From NCBI GenBank assembly GCA_946122785.1, contig CAMGYJ010000010.1, forward strand, positions 53,134,162-53,198,161: DNA of 64,000 bases, given 5' to 3'. This stretch comes from Linum tenue (Eukaryota; Streptophyta; Magnoliopsida; Malpighiales; Linaceae). Position numbers and translations under genes: made by a program. Positions within the stretch are counted from its first letter, which is position 1. Every line of letters begins with the position of its first letter. Positions 27,701-37,095 of the stretch are shown piece after piece. The notes under the pieces were generated by a model that made no database searches, was not told the DNA's origin, and saw only the letters and a program-made list of their open reading frames with translations.

Positions 27701-28329
27701 TTGAGGCACAATCCTAAGGTTGGAAATAATGATATGAACTAGAATGCATCAAAGACATCCTTGGAGACATCATTTGGCCTTTTACTAACATAAGCAATTC
27801 AAAAGAAAAGGAATAAAACTAAACCAAATTCAACAACCTAATTCATGGAAGCTAATTAAATCAATCAAACCTTCTAGATAATTACCATCATCATATCCGT
27901 CTTCCCATCTGGAATGGCGCCATATTTTGTGACCTCAAATATAGTACCGCTAGATGGTCCACCAACAGGTGCACCAACAGTTCCAGAAGTTGAACCACCA
28001 GGTCCTCCAATTGGTGCACCACCAGGTCCAGGAGTTGCACCACCAGGACCCGGAGCTGAACCACCAGCACTAGGTCCACCAATAGGTGCACTACTCGGTT
28101 TAGATGTTGCACCACCAGGACCAGGAGCTGCACCACCAGGTGCGCCAATAGCTGCACCACCAGGTGCGCCAATAGGTGCACCACCAGGTTTAGGTGCTGC
28201 ACCACCAAATCCAGGAGCTACAACGGGAATTTGTGCATTAACCAAGAAACCGCCACAACCGACAAACGTAACAATTTGCAACAAAAAATACAATGTCGTC
28301 ATTATTGGTATTCCTCGTCTCGAAGCCAT
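24785..28329 (-). CDS. GH28 polygalacturonase (exo-type) with a Gly/Pro/Ala-repeat N-terminal extension
   Basis: Pectin-degrading secreted enzyme. Exons: 28329-27886, 27164-26898, 25625-25110 and 25003-24785, in phase, 481 aa. A hydrophobic signal peptide (TTLYFLLQIVTFVGCGGFL) follows MASRRGIPIM. Residues about 35-125 are a Gly/Pro/Ala-rich repeat with units such as GGAPIGAPGGAA and APGPGGAT. The catalytic domain begins at FEVTKYGAIPDGKTD. All GH28 active-site motifs are present: NTDG, GDDCIS, GHGIAIGSLG and RIKSW. I do not see the usual WxxNxC segment between GTFDGKGAG and NLRFQSV. A small exon may have been missed or lost in the 1.27-kb second intron, which contains a TIR element. Exopolygalacturonase is the closest group, but I cannot separate exo from endo with certainty. 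Confidence 0.85.
25910..26619. mobile_element. Non-autonomous hAT-like TIR element 2 (710 bp) in an intron
   Basis: The left end is TAGGGGTGTTCAAACGG and the right end reversed is AAGGAGTGTTCAAATGG. Both are flanked by an identical 8-bp duplication GGTATCAG (25902-25909 and 26620-26627). Subterminal blocks are rich in GGTTA/TAACC and TTTGGTT repeats. No coding capacity is seen. It lies in the second intron of the polygalacturonase gene, between exons ending at 26898 and starting at 25625. Confidence 0.9.
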
Positions 28330-28991
28330 ATTATATGAAAACTTCTCGTTTGCTGCTTCTCTTTCAAATTCCTTGGCGGGGTTTGTTTGTAGCCGAAGGA
28401 AGCAAGCAAAGACGAGGAATGTTTGTATGATCCTCTCGTCTCTTTCTTTCTTTTCGATTTCCACTTCTCGTTTTCAAAATTATGTGTTTTTTCTCCGTTG
28501 ATTTCTCAGAAAAGTATTAATAGCGGCAGAAACTATGGGACTCGTTCGAGAACGCAAACTAATTTGAGATAGGAATATGGTCTCTCCCAATTGAAACCCA
28601 ATTGGGTTGATTTGCAAATTTAGGGCTAAAACCGGATAAGGTGCAATACCGTCAGTTTTTGCAAACCCAATCTTGAGTCAAACTAATTTCCCCAATTGGT
28701 CATTCACCAATCATCTAAAAGAAAAAGGGGGGAAAAAATCAAATCCCTCTCATACTCCATTCGTTTTTTGGAAGAAAAAAAAATTTCCTTTGACTTCTAG
28801 AAATGTACATATACAGAAAAGTTCAGCAATCTCCATGCAGTACTAAACAATGCAACACTTGCATGAAATTAGTGCAGTACAACACAATTCATTCATTCAC
28901 AACAAACAAAACCCAAAATTACACAAACTTCCTAGTCGCCTGGGCAAAAGGGCAACTACAGTGCAAAAGCTATCTTCTGCAACAACTTAAC
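28330..28991. other. Upstream region of polygalacturonase and 3' region of the NLR gene
   Basis: The left part is the expected 5' UTR and promoter of the minus-strand polygalacturonase gene. The right part (from about 28800) is the likely 3' UTR of the NLR. No gene is seen. Confidence 0.5.
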
Positions 28992-31808
28992 TTAAAGAAC
29001 AAGTCTCTCACTGATGTAACTCCCACTCGAGGTGCAGTACTTGCATGCGATGAGAGGAATGTGCTGAAAGTTGGCACGATCTTCTCCACGAACACGCTCC
29101 ACCAATTCCTGAGAAACGTTCTCGAGCCTCAGATCTTCAAGCTTGCTCAGGCACTTGATCCCTTCAGATATCACCTTTAGATTTGGGCAGTCTCTTACCA
29201 GCATGGTTCCAAGATCCGGCATCACTCCTCCTCCACCAATTGTCAGCTTCTCTAAGTTAGGTAAATTGGCTAACGCCAAAGCCCTGAGATTGCTAAATCC
29301 AGTCATGAATCTCAACTCGGTACCCTGATAAGCATTGTTGAACCAAACGTTCCTCAGGCTATCCATCCGTTGGAGATGCACAACTGGATCTTCCTCCACG
29401 GGCAGCCTGCTCCAGAGCAATCGTATTGTCGCGAGGCTTTGGAGCGAACGAATCCAATCCGGAAAGTTGTTCAGCTTCCCGCACAGGATGAGATACCCGA
29501 GGAGCTGAAGTGATGATGAAGAAGAAGTGGATTCATTAAGGGAATCCATCTGGAGGACTTCTTCTTCCTTACTTGCTATCACAACCAACCATTGCAGCAA
29601 CTGCATAGTTTGTAGCGACGAGCACAGATCTTCCATCTGAGCTCGGCCTTCCAAGTTTGTGATCCCCAGTTGTACGAGCTGGGTCATTTTTTTCAGCTGC
29701 TTCACTATCTCTCCGCTTGCTTCCACCAAGCGCAGAGCCTGCAAGTTCTTCAGAGAGCTGATATCTGCACCGGATGGAACTTTCACCCCTTTTAGTTTGT
29801 TGTATTCCCGTAGACTTCCAAACTCGAGATTGCCTGACAACAAGTGGCGTAGGTTTTGCAACTTCACAACTTCGCTTGGAAGGACTTCGATGTTGGTGCT
29901 TAGGATTTCAAGAGTTTGGAGACTCCACAATTTTCCGATACTCTTTGGGAGAGTTTTCACCATAGTGCTGTTCAAGTTCAAGTACTTCAAGTTGAGTAAG
30001 ACGGCTATTTGCTCAGAGAGTTTCTCCAGAGGGGACTTTTCCATATCCACCACACGTGTGAGTCGAAGGTGGCTCCAAGGGAGTTTGCTTAGAGAGAAAT
30101 GATTGTCTCTAGCAAAGATGATGATAGAGCGAACATGTGATGTACCTTCGACTAAATTAGCCACTTCTCGCTCGCTGCTTGCTTGCTGGATGGATAAACG
30201 TCGATTGTTGGATGACTTATCTTCAAGAAGACGTGTACCATCATATACCGAGCAAAACTTCTCTTGCTTTGATATCGTAAGAGCAATCTCTCTGTACAAA
30301 TCATGCATCTTACACTTCCCGTAACCTCCATACATCTCCCATCTCACAGCTTGGAGAAGATTTCGACCAATCAATTCTTTGATATATCGCATGCCAACCT
30401 CTTCTGGCGATACTCCATTTTCACCTGCTTCCACAAACCCCTCCGCCATCCATAGTCTGATGAGTCTATCGCACCAGATCCTGTGGTCCTCTGGAAATAG
30501 AGCAAAGTATAGGAAACAACACTTCAAACGATATGGAAGATCGTTGTAGCTCAGAAGCAGGATGCTTTTTGTGGATTGCAGCATTTGACTGTTGCTCAAC
30601 TCCCACTGCAAGTTCTTGAGAACCATTGTCCATGCGCCTAATGTACAGCTTTTAGTGGCCAAGAGACCACCCACTGAAGTAATGGCGAGAGGAAGACCTT
30701 CGCATTTGTCGATAAGCTCATTCGCTACATCTTGAAGCTCTAAAGAGCATGTTTTGAAATTTCTTGATGAGAAAGCTCTACGACAAAACAGCTCCCATGC
30801 CTTGTCCCTGTCGAGTGGTTTAACATTGTAGATATGGCTTCCAGCTTCAGATGAAAAGTGCAGGGCAATATCTTCCATACGAGTTGTGAGCATAACTCGG
30901 CTGCCCTTCTGCCCATTTGCAAGGACCACCTTTATCTGGCTCCAAACATTAATACTCCATACATCATCTAACACAACCAAGTAAGTCTTCTGCTCAAGAT
31001 AAGCCACCAGCTTCTCTGTAAGCTCTCGATAGCTCATGACACTCAATTCCGTTGTTGGAATCCCTTCTTCTGTATTTGATTTGTTGAACTCCTTGATCAA
31101 GCTTCGGAGCAGTTCGTCAATATTGAAAGTTTGGGAGACCGTAATCCAAGCACGACAATCAAAGTTTTGCTTGACTACAGGAGAGTTGAACAAGTTAGCC
31201 ACCAAAGTGGACTTACCAGAGCCACCCATGCCAACCACTGAAATAGTAGTCCGCTGCAAATCCCCGTTGGTGAGAAATCCCAGAAGTGCCTCTTTCGGTG
31301 CTTCAATCCCTACAAGATCGTCTTCATTGAGGAACAGAGCAGCCTCGGAGTTGAAAAGTGTTCCGCCACGGTTGGAGCCTGAAGCTGACTCTTGACGATC
31401 AACAGTGTACCGTTGATACCTCTCAGGTATGGTTTTGATCATGCTGTTGAGTCCCCGGAGGCCTGTAGCAATCTGCCGCCTCTCCCAAAAGTACTTGGGG
31501 AAGCCAACGGTTCTCTTAAAGTACCACACGAATGTATGGTCGCCTCGCCACTTGTTTATATGGTACATGTACTTGTCGATGATGTCTTCAACATCGTACA
31601 CCAGATCTCTGACTTGGGCAACCTGGGTTTCCATTGATTTGGAACTGGTGGACTTTGGATCATCAGCATCCTCCAGAAATGACCTCATGCTCATCAGCTC
31701 CTGCTTCATCGCCTCCACTCGGCCACGAGCTTCTCCATATAAAGTTGCTTCCTTTACCAGAAAATCCTCCATCTTCTGGGCCATGTAGTCGATAGGTAGC
31801 CCAGCCAT
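28992..31808 (-). CDS. CC-NBS-LRR disease resistance protein (RPM1-like CNL)
   Basis: Intronless 938-aa intracellular immune receptor. The order is Rx-type coiled coil (residues 1-150, with the EDVID-type motif VYDVEDIIDKYMYHI), NB-ARC, then LRRs. NB-ARC motifs are all recognisable: P-loop GMGGSGKSTL (about residue 192), kinase-2 YLVVLDDVW, RNBS-B GSRVMLTTR, GLPL CEGLPLAIT and the MHD motif in CKMHDLY. The LRR region (from about residue 555) has LKYLNLNSTMVKTLPKSIG-type repeats and ends near the stop. The length matches RPM1-group CNLs and no frameshift or stop is seen, so it looks functional. It is a single copy in this window. The recognised effector cannot be inferred. Confidence 0.94.
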   Translation of the reverse strand: MAGLPIDYMAQKMEDFLVKEATLYGEARGRVEAMKQELMSMRSFLEDADDPKSTSSKSMETQVAQVRDLVYDVEDIIDKYMYHINKWRGDHTFVWYFKRTVGFPKYFWERRQIATGLRGLNSMIKTIPERYQRYTVDRQESASGSNRGGTLFNSEAALFLNEDDLVGIEAPKEALLGFLTNGDLQRTTISVVGMGGSGKSTLVANLFNSPVVKQNFDCRAWITVSQTFNIDELLRSLIKEFNKSNTEEGIPTTELSVMSYRELTEKLVAYLEQKTYLVVLDDVWSINVWSQIKVVLANGQKGSRVMLTTRMEDIALHFSSEAGSHIYNVKPLDRDKAWELFCRRAFSSRNFKTCSLELQDVANELIDKCEGLPLAITSVGGLLATKSCTLGAWTMVLKNLQWELSNSQMLQSTKSILLLSYNDLPYRLKCCFLYFALFPEDHRIWCDRLIRLWMAEGFVEAGENGVSPEEVGMRYIKELIGRNLLQAVRWEMYGGYGKCKMHDLYREIALTISKQEKFCSVYDGTRLLEDKSSNNRRLSIQQASSEREVANLVEGTSHVRSIIIFARDNHFSLSKLPWSHLRLTRVVDMEKSPLEKLSEQIAVLLNLKYLNLNSTMVKTLPKSIGKLWSLQTLEILSTNIEVLPSEVVKLQNLRHLLSGNLEFGSLREYNKLKGVKVPSGADISSLKNLQALRLVEASGEIVKQLKKMTQLVQLGITNLEGRAQMEDLCSSLQTMQLLQWLVVIASKEEEVLQMDSLNESTSSSSSLQLLGYLILCGKLNNFPDWIRSLQSLATIRLLWSRLPVEEDPVVHLQRMDSLRNVWFNNAYQGTELRFMTGFSNLRALALANLPNLEKLTIGGGGVMPDLGTMLVRDCPNLKVISEGIKCLSKLEDLRLENVSQELVERVRGEDRANFQHIPLIACKYCTSSGSYISERLVL

Positions 31809-32969
31809 CTCTGCTTAACTGCAAGCTCAAAGAAGAAGAAGTGCAATGGTCTGAAAGGAAGAATGTAAATGGGAAGAAATGATACTGATTCAAAGTGCAG
31901 ATATCCGAAAGGAAGAATGGAATTGGAAATGGTAGTGATTGAAACGTGAAGGAAGAACCCCGTTATATACACACACGTACCCTTTTCTAGATGATTGACA
32001 AGACTTGACTACAATATAAAATGACTCCAACTTACCAACCAAATGAAGGAGTAGGTTATTTAACAAAACATAATCAAGACCACTGCAATCTCCATGACGC
32101 GTTCTGTGTATAAAATTGACTTTGTCGTGCATAAACTAGGCATCAATTGAAGGTGAAGATTGTTAGATAAGACTTGGGTACGCCGGCAGGGCTTAGCTAA
32201 GCACACTAACATTTTCGTCATATTCAGCTAAGCACACTAACATTTTCGGCAGGGCTTAGCTAAGCGCACTAACATATTCAGCTAATCAATAGAACTTTCG
32301 TCATATTCAGGGGACAAAGGTCAAAAAGAAATCTCAGCTCGCAGAATTTGTTCCTGCAATTCCCGGAAGTTTTCCTATTTCAAGCAAACAATGATTCCCT
32401 ACTGTAAACCCTTTTTAACTTAAAACCTTTGCCCACAAGGTGTTTGTGTTTTGCCCGCGGGAAAAAGTGTGAATGCGCGTGAGGGGGTGCAGTACAGAAC
32501 TCACTCACCGTGCTTAGGATTTCCATGGCGGATTCGCGGAAGATGTGCTCGCCTTCGTTCGGTTGCGGCGGGTAGGACCCAGATGGAGAAAGCGATGTAG
32601 ACTTCCAATTGAAGGAGAGAAGAAAGTTTCTCCGTGGTTTCCACCATGGTCGAATGGAAGAAGCTCGGTCGGCGAGAATAGCTGTGGTCTCTTCTCTCTA
32701 GTCCTCGTCTGTCGAATTTCCCCGGGAAAGTACAACTAGTAACTGATAAGGTCCGACCGCACAATCAGCATTGGATGATGGAACTCTCAAGAACCAGTTG
32801 CTCCCAATAACTCGAGTTGTTGGGAGAGGTTCAATCGTGAATCTTATACCACTCTCTAACAGGAACAACCTTAAGCCCGGTCCAAAACTTTCATTCCTCT
32901 AAGTGAATTGGTAACGACGGATTATTTTTCTTGCTCAACTTCAATGGTTTCAGTCACTATATATGACTC
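31809..32969. other. NLR upstream region with local direct repeats
   Basis: Contains the NLR leader and promoter. Between about 32190 and 32310 the phrase CTAAGCACACTAACATTTTCG and close variants occur three to four times, with two copies of TTCGTCATATTCAGC. A minus-strand open frame around 32500-32760 has no recognisable family and I do not call it a gene. Confidence 0.45.
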
Positions 32970-32977
32970 CAGTCCAC

Positions 32978-33537
32978 TAGGGGTGAAAGCTTGTCCCTGA
33001 AGACCCACTGACCCGTCCCGACCCGTCCCGTCCCTAAAGGTCGGGACGGGTCAGTTTGTCTACAGGGACAGATTAGGGACGGGTCAATTGTTGACCCTGT
33101 AAGGGCCGGGACGGGTCGGGACAACTTAGGGACGGGTCAAGACCCTGTGACCCTTAGCAACAACAAATATCTCATACTTCATTGGACCTTTTTGTAAAGT
33201 TTTAAAAGTTTAGGTACTAATTTGTAAAAATAAAAAAATTTGGGTACCAAAACGTAATTTTACCATCAAAATTTATGGACTTATTTGTAAAAAAAATAAA
33301 TTTAGGTACTAAATTGTAAGAAAAAATAATTTTGGGTACCAAAACGTAATTTGTAAAAAAGTAGTGTGTTGATTAGGGTCGACCCATTGACCTGGCCCGT
33401 CCCGTCCCGTCCCAACCCTTGAGGGTCAGACAGGGTCAAGAAGGAGACAGAGACGGGACATGACGGTTATACATCTTGACTCTTCAGGGAAGGGTCAGAC
33501 AGGGACAAGGACGGGACAGACAAATTTTCAGTCCCCA
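32978..33537. mobile_element. Non-autonomous hAT-like TIR element 3 (560 bp), older
   Basis: The left end is TAGGGGTGAAAGCTTGTC and the right end reversed is TGGGGACTGAAAATTTGTC. The flanks CAGTCCAC (32970-32977) and CAGCCCAC (33538-33545) match at 7 of 8 bases. Subterminal regions hold many copies of GACGGGTC/GACCCGTCCC. The AT-rich middle has two to three copies of a motif around TTTGGGTACCAAAACGTAAT. The imperfect duplication and looser ends suggest an older insertion than elements 1 and 2. Confidence 0.72.
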
Positions 33538-33676
33538 CAGCCCACCCATTCAAAAAAGAAGCACGGTATACAAATATGAACTCCTAATGCTAAGTTGGTG
33601 AGGAAAATTACCCAATTAGCCCGTTTAAATAGGTTCAAAATCAAGAAACGAAATCAATGCTTGCTAAAGAATACAT

Positions 33677-36600
33677 TTTTTTTGAATGAAAGGGAGGCAA
33701 AAGCCAGGAATTAAGAAAAAGAACAGACTCCCCCAACCTGCCGCAGGGAACAACTGGCAGACCAAGGCGGGGAGGAGGCCAAAACAAACAACCCTTTAGT
33801 CCAACATTAACAGAGGCACAACCACAGCTCGCTCTAAAGCTAAACATACTAGTCCCTGTTCAGCAGCACCCTTCTTGGGAAGCTGGCGCCAATAATGTCC
33901 TCTCTTAAAATCCGTTCTAGGTCTCTGGGTGGATTGGTTAGCTCACACGTACCGAAGGGATAGACGAGACTGTGCTTCGAGAGCCAGTCTGCGACTCTAT
34001 TCCCCTCTTTGTACGTGTGAACTAACTGCACCACCTAGTTCTGAGACATTAACCTCCTGATGGCAGCCAAGATCGTAGAATGAGGATGGGCCGGATCTTC
34101 ACGGTTCTTGATGAGATCAACAGCCAACTTCGAATCAGTTTCCAAAATAAGAAATTGTGTACCTTGATTCCAAGCCATAAGGAGACCCTCATGGATTCCC
34201 CAAAGTTCAGCTAAAATAGCCGAACCAGTCCCAATCTTGCAACAGAAACCACCTAGCCAGTCACCATCGCTGTCCCGGAGAACTCCACCAGCCGTTGCCA
34301 AACCTGTCCCACCTTGAGATGCTCCATCTGTGTTCAACTTCTTCCAACCAGCCGTCGGGGCCGTCCATCCCACCAGCCTGTCTTCACGTGGTGGCTTCTC
34401 CAGAGAAGTCAAGTTGTAGTTAGCCCTTTCCCAAATGTCCAGCCAGTCCTTCGCCTTAGAAATAACATAGTTGATGAGCGATGACCCAACTAGCTTCTTT
34501 CCCTGAAAAATAAACTCATTTCTGTGTTTCCAAATATACCAACAAATTAAGGCAAATCTGCTCGGCCAAACTTCCTGGTCAACTTCTTTATTGTCGCCCT
34601 TAATGTTCATTCTGAACCAGGTAGGTTGATCCACAGAAAAGAATCTAGAGTGCTCCTGGGCTGGAACCATTTTCTCCCAGATTTTCCTTTCCGCAGTACA
34701 GTCTCTAAGACAATGCAAGTTGGACTCAATGGTGTCTGAGCATAAAGGGCATTTGTCATTTGCAGTTAGGTGTCTCCACTTTCGCACACTATTTGTGGAC
34801 AACCTCCCTTTAGTAGCAAGCCAAATAAACCATCGAACCCTCTCGGGACAATGGAGCTTCCAAATTTTGCGCCAATCAAAATGTTCTGGATCACTCTGTT
34901 CCGGGGAGCCTGCCAAGTACGCCGAGCTAGTACTGAAGAGGCCGTTAGAAGAAAGCTTCCAGAACAGTCTGTCATTTTCATGAGAGAGGGGGTCCAGCAT
35001 GGTGGACCGGATTTTGTTGATGACCTCAAGAGGTAAGTACGCTTGGAAGTCTTGTACCCTCCATCCAATGCTAGAATCCCAATAGTCAGCTACCGTCTTA
35101 TGCTCCAGCTCGGTCGGGACTGCATTAGTGGTAACCTCCACCAAAGGAATCTGCAACACCCATATATCCGTCCAGAACTTAGTTTTTCTGCCATTTTTAA
35201 CATTATAGGCTGCTCTTTTGCGCAACAAATTAGCAGTTTGAGCAAAACTATTCCAAGCAAAAGAACTTCCCTTTCTTTTGTTGATGACTTGAAGCCCTTC
35301 TCTCGTTCCTCCGTACTTGCTCCTCATCACCCTAGCCCAGAGAGCCTGATCTCCAGTGGCCAACTTCCACGCACCCTTTGACAACATCGCTTGGTTCGCC
35401 AGTCTAGTGGGTCGGATCCCTACTCCTCCTTGGTGTCTTGGTTTCGTCATCTGCTCCCACGATATCGGGTGGAACTTTTTTTTACCGTCCTCTTCTCCCC
35501 ACACAAATTGGCGATTCAACCTGTCCAGAGAAGCACAAATACACGCAGGTAATCGTTCGGAAAACATCGGATAGATAGCCATTGAGGAAGCTACCGATTT
35601 CACCAGTGTAATCCGGCCTGCTACGGAGAGATGGTTAGCTTTCCAGGTCGCGAGCTTCTGCTGGATCTTTAGAATCAACTCTTGGTAACGCCCTTTAGTG
35701 ATCCTGCCATTGATGGCTTTCAGCCCCAAGTACTTACCCAGATCCTCAGTCAGGGAAATACCAGCCCTAGAACTGAGTCTCTGAGCTTTGTCTCTCTGGA
35801 TATTGGGTGAAACATAAATAGCTGATTTGCTGAGATTCACCCTTTAACCCGAGCTTGAGCAGAAATCTTGCAAACAGGATCGAATAACATCAATCTGGCC
35901 ACCTTCAGCTTCTGCAAAAAGAATTAAATCGTCAGCGAAAAATAGATGAGAAAGCTTTGGACCATTTTTCACCAAGGAAATTGGTTTCCAAAGTTTCTCA
36001 TCTACAGCTTGTTCAATACGATGAGTGAGACGTTCCATACAGAGAACAAAAAGGAAAGGGGATAAGGGGTCTCCCTGTCTGACACCTCGAGATGGTCTGA
36101 AAGTCGAGGTGAGTTTTCCATTCCAGTTGATTCTCATTTGATTCTTCTCGACACAAGCCATGATCCGGCTGATCCAAGTACTAGGAAGGCCTATCTCTCC
36201 AAGGGTGTCTCTTAGGAAGCACCAGTGGAGGCGGTCATAGGCTTTCTCTAAGTCTATTTTGATCACCATACCACCCTTTGTACCTTTCTTGTTTCTCAAA
36301 GAGTGGAGGGTTTCTTGAAGCAGAAGGATATTGTCATTGGTTTGGCGACCCTTAATAAATCCACTTTGAGTAGGAGCAACCAGCTTAGGCATCAAAGGTT
36401 TAAGACGATTTGCAATGGCCTTTGTTATTGCTTTTAAAGCTACATTATTAAGGGTGATAGGTCTGAATTGAGCTGGAGTCTCTGGATGAGCCACTTTGGG
36501 GATGAGCACCACTGTAGAGTCAAAAATCTCTTCCGGAATGTTGTCGGTATCAAAGAAATGAGTTGCCATCTCCGTTAGGTTCCTCCCCACCAAGAACCAG

Positions 36601-36784
36601 AACTTCTGATAAAAAATCGCCTGAAAGCCGTCTGGACCAGGTGCCGACATAGGTTTCATTTTGAAGATAGACTTGTGAAAGTCCTGAATGTGAAAAGGGT
36701 GTAGAAGTTGGAGGAGTTCTGTCTGCTGCAGGCGAGGAAAACAACCCTTTAGCATTAAATCTTCATAAGTACCTTCCTCCTGGG
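33677..36784 (-). mobile_element. 5'-truncated LINE (plant L1-type, RNase H-bearing) with 15-bp target duplication
   Basis: A perfect 15-bp direct repeat TGCTAAAGAATACAT lies at 33662-33676 and 36785-36799. On the minus strand the element ends in an A-tract (T-run at 33677-33683), as expected for target-primed insertion. The 5' end is truncated inside ORF2, so no gag-like ORF1 or endonuclease is present. The content is reverse transcriptase, zinc-binding zf-RVT region and RNase H. Confidence 0.93.
33849..36784 (-). pseudogene. LINE ORF2 fragment: reverse transcriptase plus RNase H, with two nonsense codons
   Basis: The reading frame is continuous from the truncated 5' end. RT motifs include SAPGPDGFQAIFYQ, PKVAHPETPAQFRPI, KIDLEKAYDRLHW, GVRQGDPLSPFLF and the catalytic FFADDLILF. 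The zf-RVT region has CPLCSDTIESNLHCLRDC and RNase H has NTDGASQGGTG and LETDSK. The frame is interrupted by TAA at 35844-35846 (after FCSSSG) and TAG at 34035-34037 (before VVQLVHTYKEGNRVADWLS). Otherwise no frameshift is visible. Two single-base nonsense changes in otherwise clean coding sequence point to a fairly recent insertion. Confidence 0.9.
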
Positions 36785-36799
36785 TGCTAAAGAATACAT

Positions 36800-37095
36800 A
36801 CTAACATAATATTTCCCATGATTTTATATATTTATTGCTGTGCGTCTGTGAAACCGTACCAACGTGTAGTTTGATAAAAAAACTCCCTTAAGTCTTAGCG
36901 AAGCTCTAAACCTATAGACGGTCGGATTTCAGCGATTCAAAATAGTTGAACTATAAACGATTAAACCATGGCTTCAACCTTCAATATAATATTGTTAAAA
37001 AAACCTTCAATATAAAGTACACTATCACTGACACCGACTTTTCCAGTATTCGGTTTTACAACCATTGGTTTATCGTAATCCATATACATATTCCC
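36800..37095. other. Spacer and CCD7 3' UTR
   Basis: AT-rich. Expected to contain the 3' UTR of CCD7. Nothing else is seen. Confidence 0.45.

Noticed and set aside
32500..32764. Possible small gene on the minus strand upstream of the NLR
   Set aside because: No family, no clear splice partners, and the sequence is not evidently conserved; kept only as intergenic.
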